Assembly: GCF_000172155.1 (NCBI RefSeq)
Contig: NZ_ABIZ01000001.1
Span: forward strand, 7,349,105 to 7,413,104
Source: Verrucomicrobium spinosum DSM 4136 = JCM 18804
GTDB taxonomy: Bacteria > Verrucomicrobiota > Verrucomicrobiia > Verrucomicrobiales > Verrucomicrobiaceae
Direction of reading: 5' to 3'
DNA: 64,000 bases
Shown piece by piece: positions 43,229-51,957 of this stretch. The notes beneath the pieces were generated by a model that searched no databases, was not told the origin of the DNA, and saw nothing but the letters and a program-made list of their open reading frames with translations. Both the position numbers and the translations under genes were made by a program. Numbering within the stretch: position 1 is the first letter of the stretch; every line of letters starts with the position of its first letter.

Positions 43229-44345
43229 GGGAAGTTTCGAGCTTGGCGGCAGGAATTTGCACTATGGTGGTGAAGATCCTGTGACTGAGCCGGAGATTCG
43301 TCAGGTCAGCCCCCAGGTTCTTGATGTCTTCGTCGTATTTCGAAGCGGCGGTGAAGTACTTCGAAGTGGTCCATGTCCGGAGCTGGTCCGCAAGAGCATC
43401 CGCCTTGGTGTTGTCGAGCGCTGCCCAGTCCTCTTCATGCAGAGCCACCAGAGTCAATCTCACCATGGGGGGGAGCTGGTGCCGGCACTTTTCCGCCAAG
43501 GTCGTGGCGTCCGGCCACTGGTGGCGTCGCGTGTCATAAATGTAGGCGGGCGCGAAGGAAGTATCGACGCCGGAGACTCCCACGATCGATGGCGACAACG
43601 GCTGCACAACAATCGCCAGAATGTTGTCAGCGAGGGGTTGGGAGTCTTTACCCAGATTGGTCTTGAACCACTGATAGAGGTCCTGTTGCGACTTCTGGGC
43701 TTCTATCCAAGGCACCGGCAACGCGTCAGCCGCCGCACCAATGAGGGAAGTGGCTTTGAAAAGTGAAAGCCTCTCCGTTGGCTGTCGAAACTCCATCAAT
43801 CGGAAGCGCTTGCGTTCGGGGCTGATGAGTGAGGATGCGAGAAATCCAGGGCGTCGGGGCAAATCCGTGTCGTAGGTTACATACCATCCCCATCCGTTGA
43901 GGAGGCTGTCCAATCCCTCAGGCCCGGAACCCGCTGGACCAGTGCCAGGCTGGAGGTTCTCCCCCAATGGTGCCTGGAAAAACACTGCGTGCCCTGAAGA
44001 CGGCTGTTGAGAGCCAAGAAGAATCGATGACGGGCCACTCACGTAATGAAGCTCGGACTGCCGCTGATAGAGCACAGGGTTTCCGCTCGCATCTATCTTG
44101 TAACCCCAGTAGGAGTTCAAAGTGGCCTGTGAAAGACGGGCAGAGATCGCCTCAAACACCGCCCGGGCCTCCCGATACTCCTCCGTCCGGGCCTTGGCAT
44201 GGCCCCAAGCCCTCTGAGTACCCGTCAGCACTTGTGTGAGCACCAGCATCAAAACAGCGATCACCGCCACGGAAACCAGCAGTTCCACAAGCGTGAACGC
44301 CATCCTCCGGCTGGAGCAGGGGTAGGGAGACTGGATCATGAACAT
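43218..44345 (-). CDS. Verru_Chthon cassette protein C (pseudopilin-like)
   Basis: 375 residues from ATG 44345 (MFMIQSPYPC); a second ATG follows at 44339. RRMAFTLVELLVSVAVIAVLMLVLTQVLTG is a prepilin-type N-terminus. A helical segment (EYREARAVFEAISARLSQATLNSYWGY) and a large beta-rich exported domain follow, as in GspJ-like minor pseudopilins. It starts 11 bases after protein B ends and overlaps protein D by 11 bases, so B, C and D form one translational unit. Confidence 0.85.
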   Translation of the reverse strand: MFMIQSPYPCSSRRMAFTLVELLVSVAVIAVLMLVLTQVLTGTQRAWGHAKARTEEYREARAVFEAISARLSQATLNSYWGYKIDASGNPVLYQRQSELHYVSGPSSILLGSQQPSSGHAVFFQAPLGENLQPGTGPAGSGPEGLDSLLNGWGWYVTYDTDLPRRPGFLASSLISPERKRFRLMEFRQPTERLSLFKATSLIGAAADALPVPWIEAQKSQQDLYQWFKTNLGKDSQPLADNILAIVVQPLSPSIVGVSGVDTSFAPAYIYDTRRHQWPDATTLAEKCRHQLPPMVRLTLVALHEEDWAALDNTKADALADQLRTWTTSKYFTAASKYDEDIKNLGADLTNLRLSHRIFTTIVQIPAAKLETSREN

Positions 44346-44356
44346 GAGCGTGGGTG

Positions 44357-44875
44357 TTACTTGGAAGCTACGGTGGGCGCCGGAGGCGCACTGTCTGTTT
44401 GGGCCACCAAGGTTTGCGCGTGGCGGCACCGCTCAGGTTTGAGGAAAGCTGCGTCAGGCCGCGGGCTGTTCGTCACCATGATGCGCACCGCCCGAAGACC
44501 TTCGTTGGACCCCGTGGCCCCGGGGAGCGGTTCCGCATCCGTCACATGGACCCGTGCTGTGAAAATAACTCCGGAATCGCCCTTGCTTACGCGGGCACCC
44601 TGGCTGTCAAAATGGAAGTCCACCCCGGCGGCATCCGCATCCAGCTTGGTCACCTCCGACCAGCTTCGCATCCGAAAGTCCGCAGAGATGGATTGGACAA
44701 TTCGAGCCTCGGCCGTGGTATTGCCGGCCTCTCGCATTGTTTCAAGTGAGACGGGCACAAGGCCTACCAAGGCCACGAGCACCGTGGCAGCAATGCCGAC
44801 TGCAATGGTAGTTTCCACCAGGGAAAACGCCTGGGGGCGGCGAGATGGATGATGGTGCATGGTTCTCATGATCAA
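44357..44875 (-). CDS. Verru_Chthon cassette protein B (pseudopilin-like)
   Basis: 172 residues. HHHPSRRPQAFSLVETTIAVGIAATVLVALVGLVP is the prepilin-type N-terminus (cleavage expected before Phe, conserved Glu). It is followed by the AEARIVQSISADF helix and a small exported domain. First gene of the B-C-D unit; its start lies 501 bases from the divergent sigma factor. Confidence 0.85.
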   Translation of the reverse strand: MIMRTMHHHPSRRPQAFSLVETTIAVGIAATVLVALVGLVPVSLETMREAGNTTAEARIVQSISADFRMRSWSEVTKLDADAAGVDFHFDSQGARVSKGDSGVIFTARVHVTDAEPLPGATGSNEGLRAVRIMVTNSPRPDAAFLKPERCRHAQTLVAQTDSAPPAPTVASK

Positions 44876-45376
44876 AAGCGGGTGTCATGCTGCGACACGG
44901 CAGCGAGTGATTGAACTGGTTTGTCTTGTCGATGGGGCAATTGTCGTGCCTTTGTGATGACATGTGCAGTTGCGTGTGACGGTTACAAAGAATCTTCTCC
45001 ACTGCCGACTCCCAGCGGAACTACCGTCATGCAAATCCGGCCGAAGCTGGATCATTTATCCATTCAATTCACCCCGACCGGGCCCGGTATGAACGTTGCC
45101 GTCCTTTCCTTGAGCTATTGCGTGATCCAATTGCCCGCCAGCACTATCAGGCATTTGCGGGCAGGGCGTGTGCGCCCAAGGCTCTCCGGTCGCAAAGCTG
45201 CCCCTTGCACCGGGGCAGATCCATCCATGGCATTTCAAACACAATCTCCCATCGTGTTTTCTAATACTAACACTGACAGCAACTTGGTACTGGAAGTCGC
45301 GCTGAATGACGGTTTATACTGTGAACGCCAGCAAGATATCGTCTATTGAATCGTTCCCACCGGGGTCAGACTACCT
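44876..45376. other. Divergent regulatory region between Verru_Chthon B-C-D and the sigma/FecR pair
   Basis: No convincing gene. A short hairpin CTGCCCC (45198-45204) / GGGGCAG (45212-45218) and AT-rich elements (TAATAC at 45262-45267, TATACT at 45315-45320) may mark promoters for the plus-strand sigma gene. Promoters for the minus-strand cassette must lie here too, which makes this the natural place for the sigma factor's own targets. Confidence 0.45.
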
Positions 45377-45955
45377 ATGGGCAACCTCCTCCCCAACCCA
45401 GCCACCGGCCCTGCCGCCCCATCGCCAGACGATGGTGCAGCGCATGGCATGGTCTCGTTCGACCAGGAGCTAAACCGCCATGCGGGCACCTTAAAACACT
45501 ATGTGCGGTCATTGATGCCGGGGTTCCACGGGGCGGATGATCTCGCCCAGGAAGTATTGCTCAAAGTGTGGGAAAAAAAGAATGAGTTCACGCCAGGCAC
45601 CAATTTCAAAGCCTGGATTTTCCAGGTGGCGCGTTTCTATGTGATGAACCAGCGGCGCAAACTCGCCCGTTCAAACGTGATCCTCCTTGATGATGAACTG
45701 CTTGACCAGATAGAGTGGCAGTGGATGCAGGAGGATATGCCCGACTCGGAGGCCGAACTGGAGGCTTTGCAGAAGTGCATGAGCTCGCTCAGCCAGTCGG
45801 ATCACCAATTGCTTCACATTCGCTATGCAACCAAGACCCCGCTGGAAACATATGCTGAACAGGAGGGAGTGCGCACTGGCACCCTGAAAGCCCGACTGTT
45901 CCGGCTTCGGGATGCGCTCCGGCGCTGCATTGAACTTCGCCTTGGCACACCATGA
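45377..45955 (+). CDS. ECF-type RNA polymerase sigma factor
   Basis: 192 residues. Region 2: HYVRSLMPGFHGADDLAQEVLLKVWEKKNEFTPGTNFKAWIFQVARFYVMNQRRKLARS. Region 4: LSQSDHQLLHIRYATKTPLETYAEQEGVRTGTLKARLFRLRDALRRCIE. It is closely related to the orphan sigma factor at 13426-14103. Its stop overlaps the FecR start by 4 bases, and it is divergent from the pseudopilin-lyase gene set. Confidence 0.9.
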   Translation: MGNLLPNPATGPAAPSPDDGAAHGMVSFDQELNRHAGTLKHYVRSLMPGFHGADDLAQEVLLKVWEKKNEFTPGTNFKAWIFQVARFYVMNQRRKLARSNVILLDDELLDQIEWQWMQEDMPDSEAELEALQKCMSSLSQSDHQLLHIRYATKTPLETYAEQEGVRTGTLKARLFRLRDALRRCIELRLGTP

Positions 45956-47397
45956 ACTCTGGTTTTACCGAAGATCCCCACCACCTTGAACGTGCCCTGA
46001 ACCTCCTTGTTGAGGGGCAGCTTTCTGAGGTTGAATCTCGCGCGCTGCAAGAGCGAATGAAGTCAGATCCGGCGCTTCTGGCCAAATATTTGGGCATTGT
46101 GCGGATGGATTCCCTGCTGCGAGACTTCGGCTGGCGGACGGAGGACGAGCCCATGGCAGCACCGCTCCAAAGGACTCAAAACAAACACCGTACCCGTTGG
46201 TTGCTGCTGGCGGCGACGGTGGCCGTGGTAGCAGTGATTCCACTTGTTGCCCTCTGGCGCACCTCGCAGCGGCACGCCCCTGCCGTGGCAACGCTTCCGT
46301 CGGTCAAGTTTTCCCCTACTTCAGTATTTGAGACGGTCTCGCCCCAGGCCACCGATGATGGACAACTGCGTTTCGGCGATGCGGTGGCGATGAGCGATGG
46401 CACTGTCTCCATCCGGCTTCCCAGTGGGGTGGAAGCGGTCATCAAGAGCCCGGCCCGCTTTGCCATCACCGGGCAGAATCGCATTCAACTCGACAAGGGG
46501 ATCGCATGGTTCCGGGTGCCTCAACCGGCCAAAGGATTTGCCGTGGACCTGCCTTGGATGGAGGTGGTGGACCTCGGCACCGTCTTTACCACCCAGGTGA
46601 GTGAGGAGTCTCATGAGGTACGGGTGGATCAGGGTCATGTGGAAGTGCGGGTAAAGAACCCTTCGGCAGCCCAGCTGCCGATTGCCTTGGTGGGTGGTCA
46701 AACGCTCGTCCAACAATTCCGCGACACCGCCCCTCAGGTGCAGTCCACCTCCAGCGCCACCACTTCACACGTTCATGAAGAGGAAGCAAAGGTGGTGTTT
46801 AAGGAGATGCTCAAACATGTGCCTGACCAGTCCTTTGCAGAACGCCAGGCTCTGGTGGGGAGCTGGACCATCCGGGAAGGCATCGCCAGGATCCGGAACG
46901 GCCGTTTTAACGCAGACTCAGACTTAACGCATCTGGTGGGCGAATTCTCTGCACCCGTGGAAAAAGATTCCAATGCCATTGTGATCCTTTCGTTCAAATC
47001 CGTCTCGCCAACCTCCCTGTTCCACTCCAAGGGATTCGCTGGCGTGAGCTTGTTTGATCACGAAGGCGAGATGTTCTTCATAGGAGACCGCAGTACCGAC
47101 ACCTACTCCTGGGAAGTGGTCACCTATGGCAAAAACTTCCGCGGGCCGATGGACATGCGGACCGCGTTCAGCCTCTCCACGCAGGGCAGCGAAGCCACCT
47201 TCACGCTTCGTTACCGTCAGCGCACCGGAGAATTCGATGTCTTTAAGGGATGGGGCGTAGAAGGCATGCCCATCCTCAAAGGAAAGTCGGATCCGAACAT
47301 GAGGATCGACCGTGTACGCATCGCCAATGGAAGGGGCGGCGACTTCTCCTTTGAGAACATCCAGGTCTCCGTGGTTCACGAAAAGGTGTCCGAATAG
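45952..47397 (+). CDS. Membrane-anchored FecR-type anti-sigma/sensor with lectin-like C-terminus
   Basis: 481 residues. A cytoplasmic helical N-terminus (LERALNLLVEGQLSEVESRALQERMKSD, LRDFGWR) is likely the sigma-binding part. A membrane helix lies at ~82-101 (LLLAATVAVVAVIPLVALW). The FecR domain spans ~125-250 (FGDAVAMSDGTVSIRLPSGVEAVIKSPARFAI, GFAVDLPWMEVVDLGTVFTTQV, EVRVDQGHVEVRV). The C-terminal ~170 residues form a beta-rich concanavalin-like domain (AIVILSFKSVSPTSLFHSKGFAGVSLFD, SFENIQVSVV) of the type that binds sugars. The gene is coupled to the sigma factor; the arrangement suggests direct sensing of a polysaccharide or its fragments. Confidence 0.85.
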   Translation: MNSGFTEDPHHLERALNLLVEGQLSEVESRALQERMKSDPALLAKYLGIVRMDSLLRDFGWRTEDEPMAAPLQRTQNKHRTRWLLLAATVAVVAVIPLVALWRTSQRHAPAVATLPSVKFSPTSVFETVSPQATDDGQLRFGDAVAMSDGTVSIRLPSGVEAVIKSPARFAITGQNRIQLDKGIAWFRVPQPAKGFAVDLPWMEVVDLGTVFTTQVSEESHEVRVDQGHVEVRVKNPSAAQLPIALVGGQTLVQQFRDTAPQVQSTSSATTSHVHEEEAKVVFKEMLKHVPDQSFAERQALVGSWTIREGIARIRNGRFNADSDLTHLVGEFSAPVEKDSNAIVILSFKSVSPTSLFHSKGFAGVSLFDHEGEMFFIGDRSTDTYSWEVVTYGKNFRGPMDMRTAFSLSTQGSEATFTLRYRQRTGEFDVFKGWGVEGMPILKGKSDPNMRIDRVRIANGRGGDFSFENIQVSVVHEKVSE

Positions 47398-47439
47398 GAA
47401 ACCGGGGAGAGATACCCATCGGCAAATCCAGCGGCCTCA

Positions 47440-48984
47440 CTATTCCTTGTCCCCAGCGGTGCCGCCTCCGCTCAACACAGGGTACCATGTACGCCCCTCT
47501 TTGACGGGAGGCGTAACGCCGGTGGGCGGGAAGGTGGACTGGACCGCCTTGTGCAACTGGTTCTTGAGCGTGGCCACTGTTTGAGCCAGTTCAGGGCGGC
47601 TGGCCAGATTGGCAAGCTCCTGTGGATCGGCCTCGTGATCGTAGAGTTCTGCTCCCGCGCGACCTTCATCCCACTCCGTGTACCGCCAGCGGGTCGTGCG
47701 AAGGCTGTATCCCACAAAGGAGTGCTGAGGTGATTTGCCTGAAGCAGGTCTGATGCGGACATCTACCGCGTTCGCACGTGTAACCTGGGTGAGCGCCCAT
47801 CCCCTGCCTTTGGCGAGAGGGTCCTTGAGCAATGGTACCAGGCTCTGCCCCTGCAAACTGGCAGGTGCGGGAACTCCGGCCAGCTCGGCCAGGGTGGGAT
47901 ACAAATCCACAAGACTCACGGGCTCCTTGACCACAGCCCCCTCCCGCGCCACCCCCGGTGCAACGATCATCAAGGGCACCCGAGCACTGGCCTCAAAGAG
48001 GCTCATCTTCTGCCACAAGCCGTGTTCCCCCATGTGATAGCCGTGATCGCTGGTGAAGACGATGATGGTGCTCTCCGCAAGACCCAGTTGCTTCAGCTCT
48101 TCCACCACCCTGCCCACCTGCGCGTCCATGAAGCTGATGCTCGCGTAGTAGGCTTGAACCGCCTGCTGGCGCAGATCGTCCGTGAGCTGGTCCTGTTCTT
48201 TTTTGTAGCTCACCAGAGCGGCCGCCGGCACTTCAGCAGGCACTTTCTCGACCGGAGGATACAACGGCATCTTCTCCACCGGATAGAGGTCGAAGTAGGC
48301 CTTGGGTGCGACATAGGGCGTGTGGGGGCGGAAGAACCCCATCGCTACAAAGAAAGGCCGGGACTTGTCAGCCGCACACCGTGACAGCAGCCACCGAGCG
48401 TCATCAGCCACCATGCCATCCGTGTGCCGGGCGTCCGCGCTGGGAGAAGCCAGCCAGCTCAGCGTGGCGCCATACTGTCCCGGCACAAGGGAGAAGATAT
48501 CCCGCTCCTCGTCCAGATGGTCCACCCCCACCGGGTTCGCGGTAACTTCCCACGAAGCGGGATCATCGTGCCCCGCAGTACCAATCGACTTGGGAACCCC
48601 GTAGTGGTACAGCTTGCCAACGCGACCCGCGAAGTATCCGGCGTGCCGGAAGGCCTGCGGCAGACTTACGTGGTCGGGAATCGTCTGTCGGAAGGTCGTG
48701 TGGTTGCCTGTGACGCCGTTTGCGTTGGGATACAGCCCCGTCAGAAAGGAGTTGCGACTCGCCCCACAGACCGGGTAGGCGCAGTTCGCACTTTCAAACC
48801 GCACCCCACTTGCGGCCAGCTTGTCCAGATTCGGGGTCTTGGCGATCGGATCCCCATAGCACCCGAGGTAGGTGTTCAAGTCATCGGAGACGATGAACAG
48901 CACGTTGCGCGCGCTCGCAGCGGAGGCCGCGGGCATGACAGATAAGCAAAGCAGGGCAGCGGCGTAGATGAGGGGAGGCTTCAT
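47440..48984 (-). CDS. S1-type sulfatase, iduronate-2-sulfatase-like, CGASR active site
   Basis: 514 residues from ATG 48984 (MKPPLIYAAALLCLSVMPAASA, a signal peptide); upstream in-frame codons look non-coding. ARNVLFIVSDDLNTYLGCYGDPIAKTPNLDKLAASGVRF carries the metal-binding Asp pair. C73-G-A-S-R is a C-x-A-x-R variant of the formylglycine signature. FFVAMGFFRPHTPYVAPKAYFDLYP and VFTSDHGYHMGEHGLWQKMSLFEASARVPL are as in iduronate-2-sulfatase-type enzymes. Substrate: sulfated glycan, probably a uronic-acid one. It ends 42 bases from the convergent FecR gene. Confidence 0.9.
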   Translation of the reverse strand: MKPPLIYAAALLCLSVMPAASAASARNVLFIVSDDLNTYLGCYGDPIAKTPNLDKLAASGVRFESANCAYPVCGASRNSFLTGLYPNANGVTGNHTTFRQTIPDHVSLPQAFRHAGYFAGRVGKLYHYGVPKSIGTAGHDDPASWEVTANPVGVDHLDEERDIFSLVPGQYGATLSWLASPSADARHTDGMVADDARWLLSRCAADKSRPFFVAMGFFRPHTPYVAPKAYFDLYPVEKMPLYPPVEKVPAEVPAAALVSYKKEQDQLTDDLRQQAVQAYYASISFMDAQVGRVVEELKQLGLAESTIIVFTSDHGYHMGEHGLWQKMSLFEASARVPLMIVAPGVAREGAVVKEPVSLVDLYPTLAELAGVPAPASLQGQSLVPLLKDPLAKGRGWALTQVTRANAVDVRIRPASGKSPQHSFVGYSLRTTRWRYTEWDEGRAGAELYDHEADPQELANLASRPELAQTVATLKNQLHKAVQSTFPPTGVTPPVKEGRTWYPVLSGGGTAGDKE

Positions 48985-49392
48985 GAGAATTGAGTGGAGG
49001 GATGCATGCGTCTCCCTCTGTAATGTCTGTGGCCCATCCACGGTTGCGGCGTCTAGCTGCACCAGTTTGGAGGGGGCAGGTGCGAGTTCTGACGTGGTTC
49101 GTTGCTGGCCGGAGATGCGTCCCCCATGGCGCAACTGATCCCTGCACCGCTGACTAACCGGGCCATCAAGGCTTGGGCTCGCGGGGCAAATCCCTCAACC
49201 GTGTCCCCGGCACGAGGGAGTTGTGGTGCCACGCGACTCGGTGGCGTGCCCGTCAAAAAGCGAGCCGCCACAATGAAAAGGAACGGGTTGAAAAGTGCGT
49301 GGATCTTGAGGGATATCCCCTGCCAAAAAGTGTCCAGTTTGCGGCGGCCGGAGCTGCTCCTCTGAGCGGCCCTGACTTGTCACGCGCCTTGC
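48985..49392. other. Intergenic region, nothing recognised
   Basis: A plus-strand frame at 49102-49365 has no recognisable motif and I do not call it. No repeats or clear promoter found. Confidence 0.3.
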
Positions 49393-49719
49393 TCAGGCCG
49401 CCTGATTGGGACAGGAGGTTCGAGGAGGTACCTCGCTCTGCGCCAGCAACAGCACCGGGTGGTTCGCAGTGCGCACAGGCGCGATCAGCCCCCCAATCCC
49501 ATGCACCATAAAACGACGCCGGACTGTCTCCACACGAGTGGGGGTCACACCAAAGCAGGCGGCGGTTTCCTTGAAACTCCTCCCTTCTCCGATGAGGAGA
49601 ATCATCCTGGCAGCACAGGCTGCATCCAGAGAGACCCCTTGGGGCCGGGTGGCAAGATGTTCCAAGCGGCTGGCGTATCGCGCCAGCAGTTGAGCAAAGC
49701 CGGTGGTTGATTTTTGCAT
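49393..49719 (-). CDS. Small helix-turn-helix protein, likely relic of an IS630-type transposase N-terminus
   Basis: 108 residues. The block RMILLIGEGRSFKETAACFGVTPTRVETVRRRFMVHGIGGLIAP matches the N-terminal HTH of IS630-like transposases (R...il.l.eG.s...iA..lg.....v..wr.rf...G..gL). The DDE catalytic part is absent from the downstream sequence, so it is either a decayed insertion element or a stand-alone DNA-binding protein. No inverted repeats were found around it. Confidence 0.5.
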   Translation of the reverse strand: MQKSTTGFAQLLARYASRLEHLATRPQGVSLDAACAARMILLIGEGRSFKETAACFGVTPTRVETVRRRFMVHGIGGLIAPVRTANHPVLLLAQSEVPPRTSCPNQAA

Positions 49720-49744
49720 GAATGTCTAAGGTTTGAGTGTCACT

Positions 49745-50362
49745 TCAGGCTGCCGTCCTCCTGCGTCGGCGGAACATGACGGCCGCTGCCCCTGCGGCCA
49801 ATAGCAGCATCCGGGAGGGCTCCGGCGCAATGGATGCCACCAGCGCTCCACCTGTGGTGCCGTCTTGAAGGGCGCTGATCTCCCAGTACAATCCGCTTGA
49901 GGCAATGTCCGGCAGGTCGAAGTTGCTGCCGGCGTCTCCGCTGCCATCACGCTGCAGCAGGCCGAGGTTCCAGCCGATCAAAGTCAATACCCCCGTCCAA
50001 TCGATCAGGGTCCAGCTTTGACCCGCAGTGGCAATGAAACCATCATCGAATGTCACCACGATATTGCTTTTGCTGTTCAGCGAGAGGTCCCCGGTGATGT
50101 GAATCCGGTCACCGGTCTGATTTGCCAGCGAAGTGCCGTGGATGAAAAGACTTGCAATGGTGACAGCCCCGGTTGGATTGTCCACGGTGGGGGTGCCCCC
50201 TACCGGATTGAACGTCAGGCCGTTGCCGACGTTCAATGTGCCTCGGCCCACAATCGCGGCAACTGGACAGCCACATTTGAAACGAGTTGACGTGTTGGAG
50301 CGCATGATGGAGTCGATGGGATAAGACTGCTCGCGATTCCGTCTTCGCGATGAAGGACGCAT
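49745..50362 (-). CDS. PEP-CTERM protein with a short autotransporter-associated-type region, probably truncated
   Basis: 205 residues. The C-terminus APEPSRMLLLAAGAAAVMFRRRR is a PEP-CTERM sorting signal: PEP motif, hydrophobic stretch, Arg cluster, recognised by exosortase. The preceding part (GRGTLNVGNGLTFNPVGGTPTV, GDLSLNSKSNIVVTFDDGF) resembles the end of beta-helix proteins with autotransporter-associated repeats. The N-terminus has no signal peptide (MRPSSRRRNREQSYPIDS), unlike intact PEP-CTERM proteins. The gene therefore looks like the 3' part of a larger one whose 5' part was lost. Confidence 0.6.
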   Translation of the reverse strand: MRPSSRRRNREQSYPIDSIMRSNTSTRFKCGCPVAAIVGRGTLNVGNGLTFNPVGGTPTVDNPTGAVTIASLFIHGTSLANQTGDRIHITGDLSLNSKSNIVVTFDDGFIATAGQSWTLIDWTGVLTLIGWNLGLLQRDGSGDAGSNFDLPDIASSGLYWEISALQDGTTGGALVASIAPEPSRMLLLAAGAAAVMFRRRRRTAA

Positions 50363-50481
50363 TGCGCCCGGATGAAGAAGAATTGCGTCAGTTCAAGAGC
50401 CAACATTTTCCCGCCCGTGGCGGCAACCGCCAGCCGTGGACATAGGAGACAACTTAACGGTTGCACCTTGCAACCCTTCCG

Positions 50482-51792
50482 CTACGAAGAGAGCATTCTG
50501 AAAGCCGCATCCCTGCCGGAACGCCTGTCAGGGCAGCCATGGGAGGCCCCCGCCCGGGACATCATGCGCCGCCAGTTCCTGCGATGCTCGCCTGGAGGGT
50601 GGCCCACCACTTTTTTGAAAACTTTGCTGAAGTGCTCGAGATGCTCGTATCCACACTGCTCCGCCACATCCACCATGGGAATGTCCGTCGTCTCAAGCAA
50701 CTCCTGGGCACGCCGGCACTGCACTCTCCAGATCTCAGCGAGGAGTGTGCGGCGTACGGCCGCCTTGAACCTCATCTCCAACTGACGTCGGGCCAGGGGC
50801 ACGCGCCCCACCACTTCTGCAACACGCAGGCCGGCACAGGCTTCCTGCTGTATCATCCGCAGAGCCTTTGCCACATAAGGGTCCTCCACGGCAAAAACAT
50901 CTGTGCTGCGCCGCCAGGCCACTCCCGCTGGCGCCAGCTGGTAGATCTTGCCCGTCACAGCGGGCTCCCCTCCCATCCAGCGGTCCAAGAGCTGCGCAGC
51001 CCGGTAGCCGGCACCCTCGCCGTTGAGAATGATGCTCGAAAGCGGCGGCGAGGCCAGTTCTGCGATGGATGCATCGTTATCCACTCCTAGAACCGCCACA
51101 TCCTCCGGCACACGAATGTTGCTGACCAGGCAGGCGTTCAGCACCTGCAGACCCATCCCATCATCTCCGGCCCAGATGCCCAGGGGCCTGGGCTGGCTTT
51201 CCAGCCACTTTGCAATGATCTGCACCGCACGCCCGGCCCCAGACTCCCCCGGGTTCAGCAGAAGATTCCCACACCTCTCGCCACGCGCTCCCAGCAGCCG
51301 CCGGAATTCCTCCCACCGCTCAAGAGACCACTGCTGCAATGAGTCACCAACAAACGCGTGATGCCGGAAGCCGCGATCGTCAAAACACTTCAACGCCAGA
51401 TGAGCTGCCAGCAGCGGATCCTGCGACAACGTCGGAAAGAACGGCTCCTTGAGGGCTCCGCTGATGTTCACCACAGGCAGGCTAAGTGACTTTAGCTCTG
51501 CCTCCACTTCCTGGGTGTCAACCCGCGCAATGATACCCTGCCCCCGCCATGACCTCAAACTGGGCGGCGGCATCTCGAAGCGGCGGCGATGGATGATGTA
51601 GAGAGCCCACGGTTTCTTGCTTTCACGCTGGTACCTCCCAATGCCTATGAGGAGATCACGCGAGTATGAGCCCGCGTCATCAATCAATACCGCAACCTGC
51701 TGGCTCCCTGGGCCAGAATCACCTTGGGCCCTCACCCCATAACGGGATGTCGGGAAGCCATTAGGATGGTTCGTCGTTTGCATTTGAGTCAA
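50482..51792 (-). CDS. XylR-like transcriptional regulator (periplasmic-binding-type sensor plus AraC domain)
   Basis: 436 residues. Residues ~30-300 form a LacI-type sugar-binding fold (VAVLIDDAGSYSRDLLIGIGRYQ, AAHLALKCFDDRGFRHHAFVGD, PEDVAVLGVDNDASIAELASPPLSSIILNGEGAGYRAAQLLDRWM). The C-terminal ~110 residues are an AraC domain (RVAEVVGRVPLARRQLEMRFKAAVRRTLLAEI, VDVAEQCGYEHLEHFSKVF and KKVVG). This XylR arrangement senses a sugar in the cytoplasm. The gene is divergent from a sugar isomerase-like gene, its likely target. The last ~40 residues (GCPDRRSGRDAAF) are an unusual tail. Confidence 0.88.
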   Translation of the reverse strand: MTQMQTTNHPNGFPTSRYGVRAQGDSGPGSQQVAVLIDDAGSYSRDLLIGIGRYQRESKKPWALYIIHRRRFEMPPPSLRSWRGQGIIARVDTQEVEAELKSLSLPVVNISGALKEPFFPTLSQDPLLAAHLALKCFDDRGFRHHAFVGDSLQQWSLERWEEFRRLLGARGERCGNLLLNPGESGAGRAVQIIAKWLESQPRPLGIWAGDDGMGLQVLNACLVSNIRVPEDVAVLGVDNDASIAELASPPLSSIILNGEGAGYRAAQLLDRWMGGEPAVTGKIYQLAPAGVAWRRSTDVFAVEDPYVAKALRMIQQEACAGLRVAEVVGRVPLARRQLEMRFKAAVRRTLLAEIWRVQCRRAQELLETTDIPMVDVAEQCGYEHLEHFSKVFKKVVGHPPGEHRRNWRRMMSRAGASHGCPDRRSGRDAAFRMLSS

Positions 51793-51894
51793 CGGTCAAT
51801 GTTCTGCGAGAGAATTCGGTTGCAAAAATCTCATCTCGATCTGGTCCGGCACAATCCGCACGCAACCACTTCACAGCCTTGGACATGGTAAAAT

Positions 51895-51908
51895 GTCGGG
51901 TAACCGAC
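51895..51908. promoter_or_regulatory. Possible operator in the XylR-like/isomerase divergent region
   Basis: GTCGG (51895-51899), four bases, CCGAC (51904-51908), lying ~50 bases before the isomerase-like start. The region also carries a GGTTGC (51818-51823) / GCAACC (51862-51867) pair. Symmetry only; the binding protein is inferred from position. Confidence 0.3.
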
Positions 51909-51957
51909 GTGAGGAACGCCCTCCGTCCCCGACACTTACTTCAACCATCCCATCCCC

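Noticed and set aside
44921-45349. 142-codon plus-strand frame before the sigma factor at 45377
   Set aside because: No motif, improbable N-terminus, and it occupies what must be a divergent promoter region.
49102-49365. Plus-strand frame beginning MLAGDASPMAQLIPAPLTNRAIKAW
   Set aside because: Looks superficially protein-like but has no family, no start signal, and overlaps an equally open minus-strand frame.
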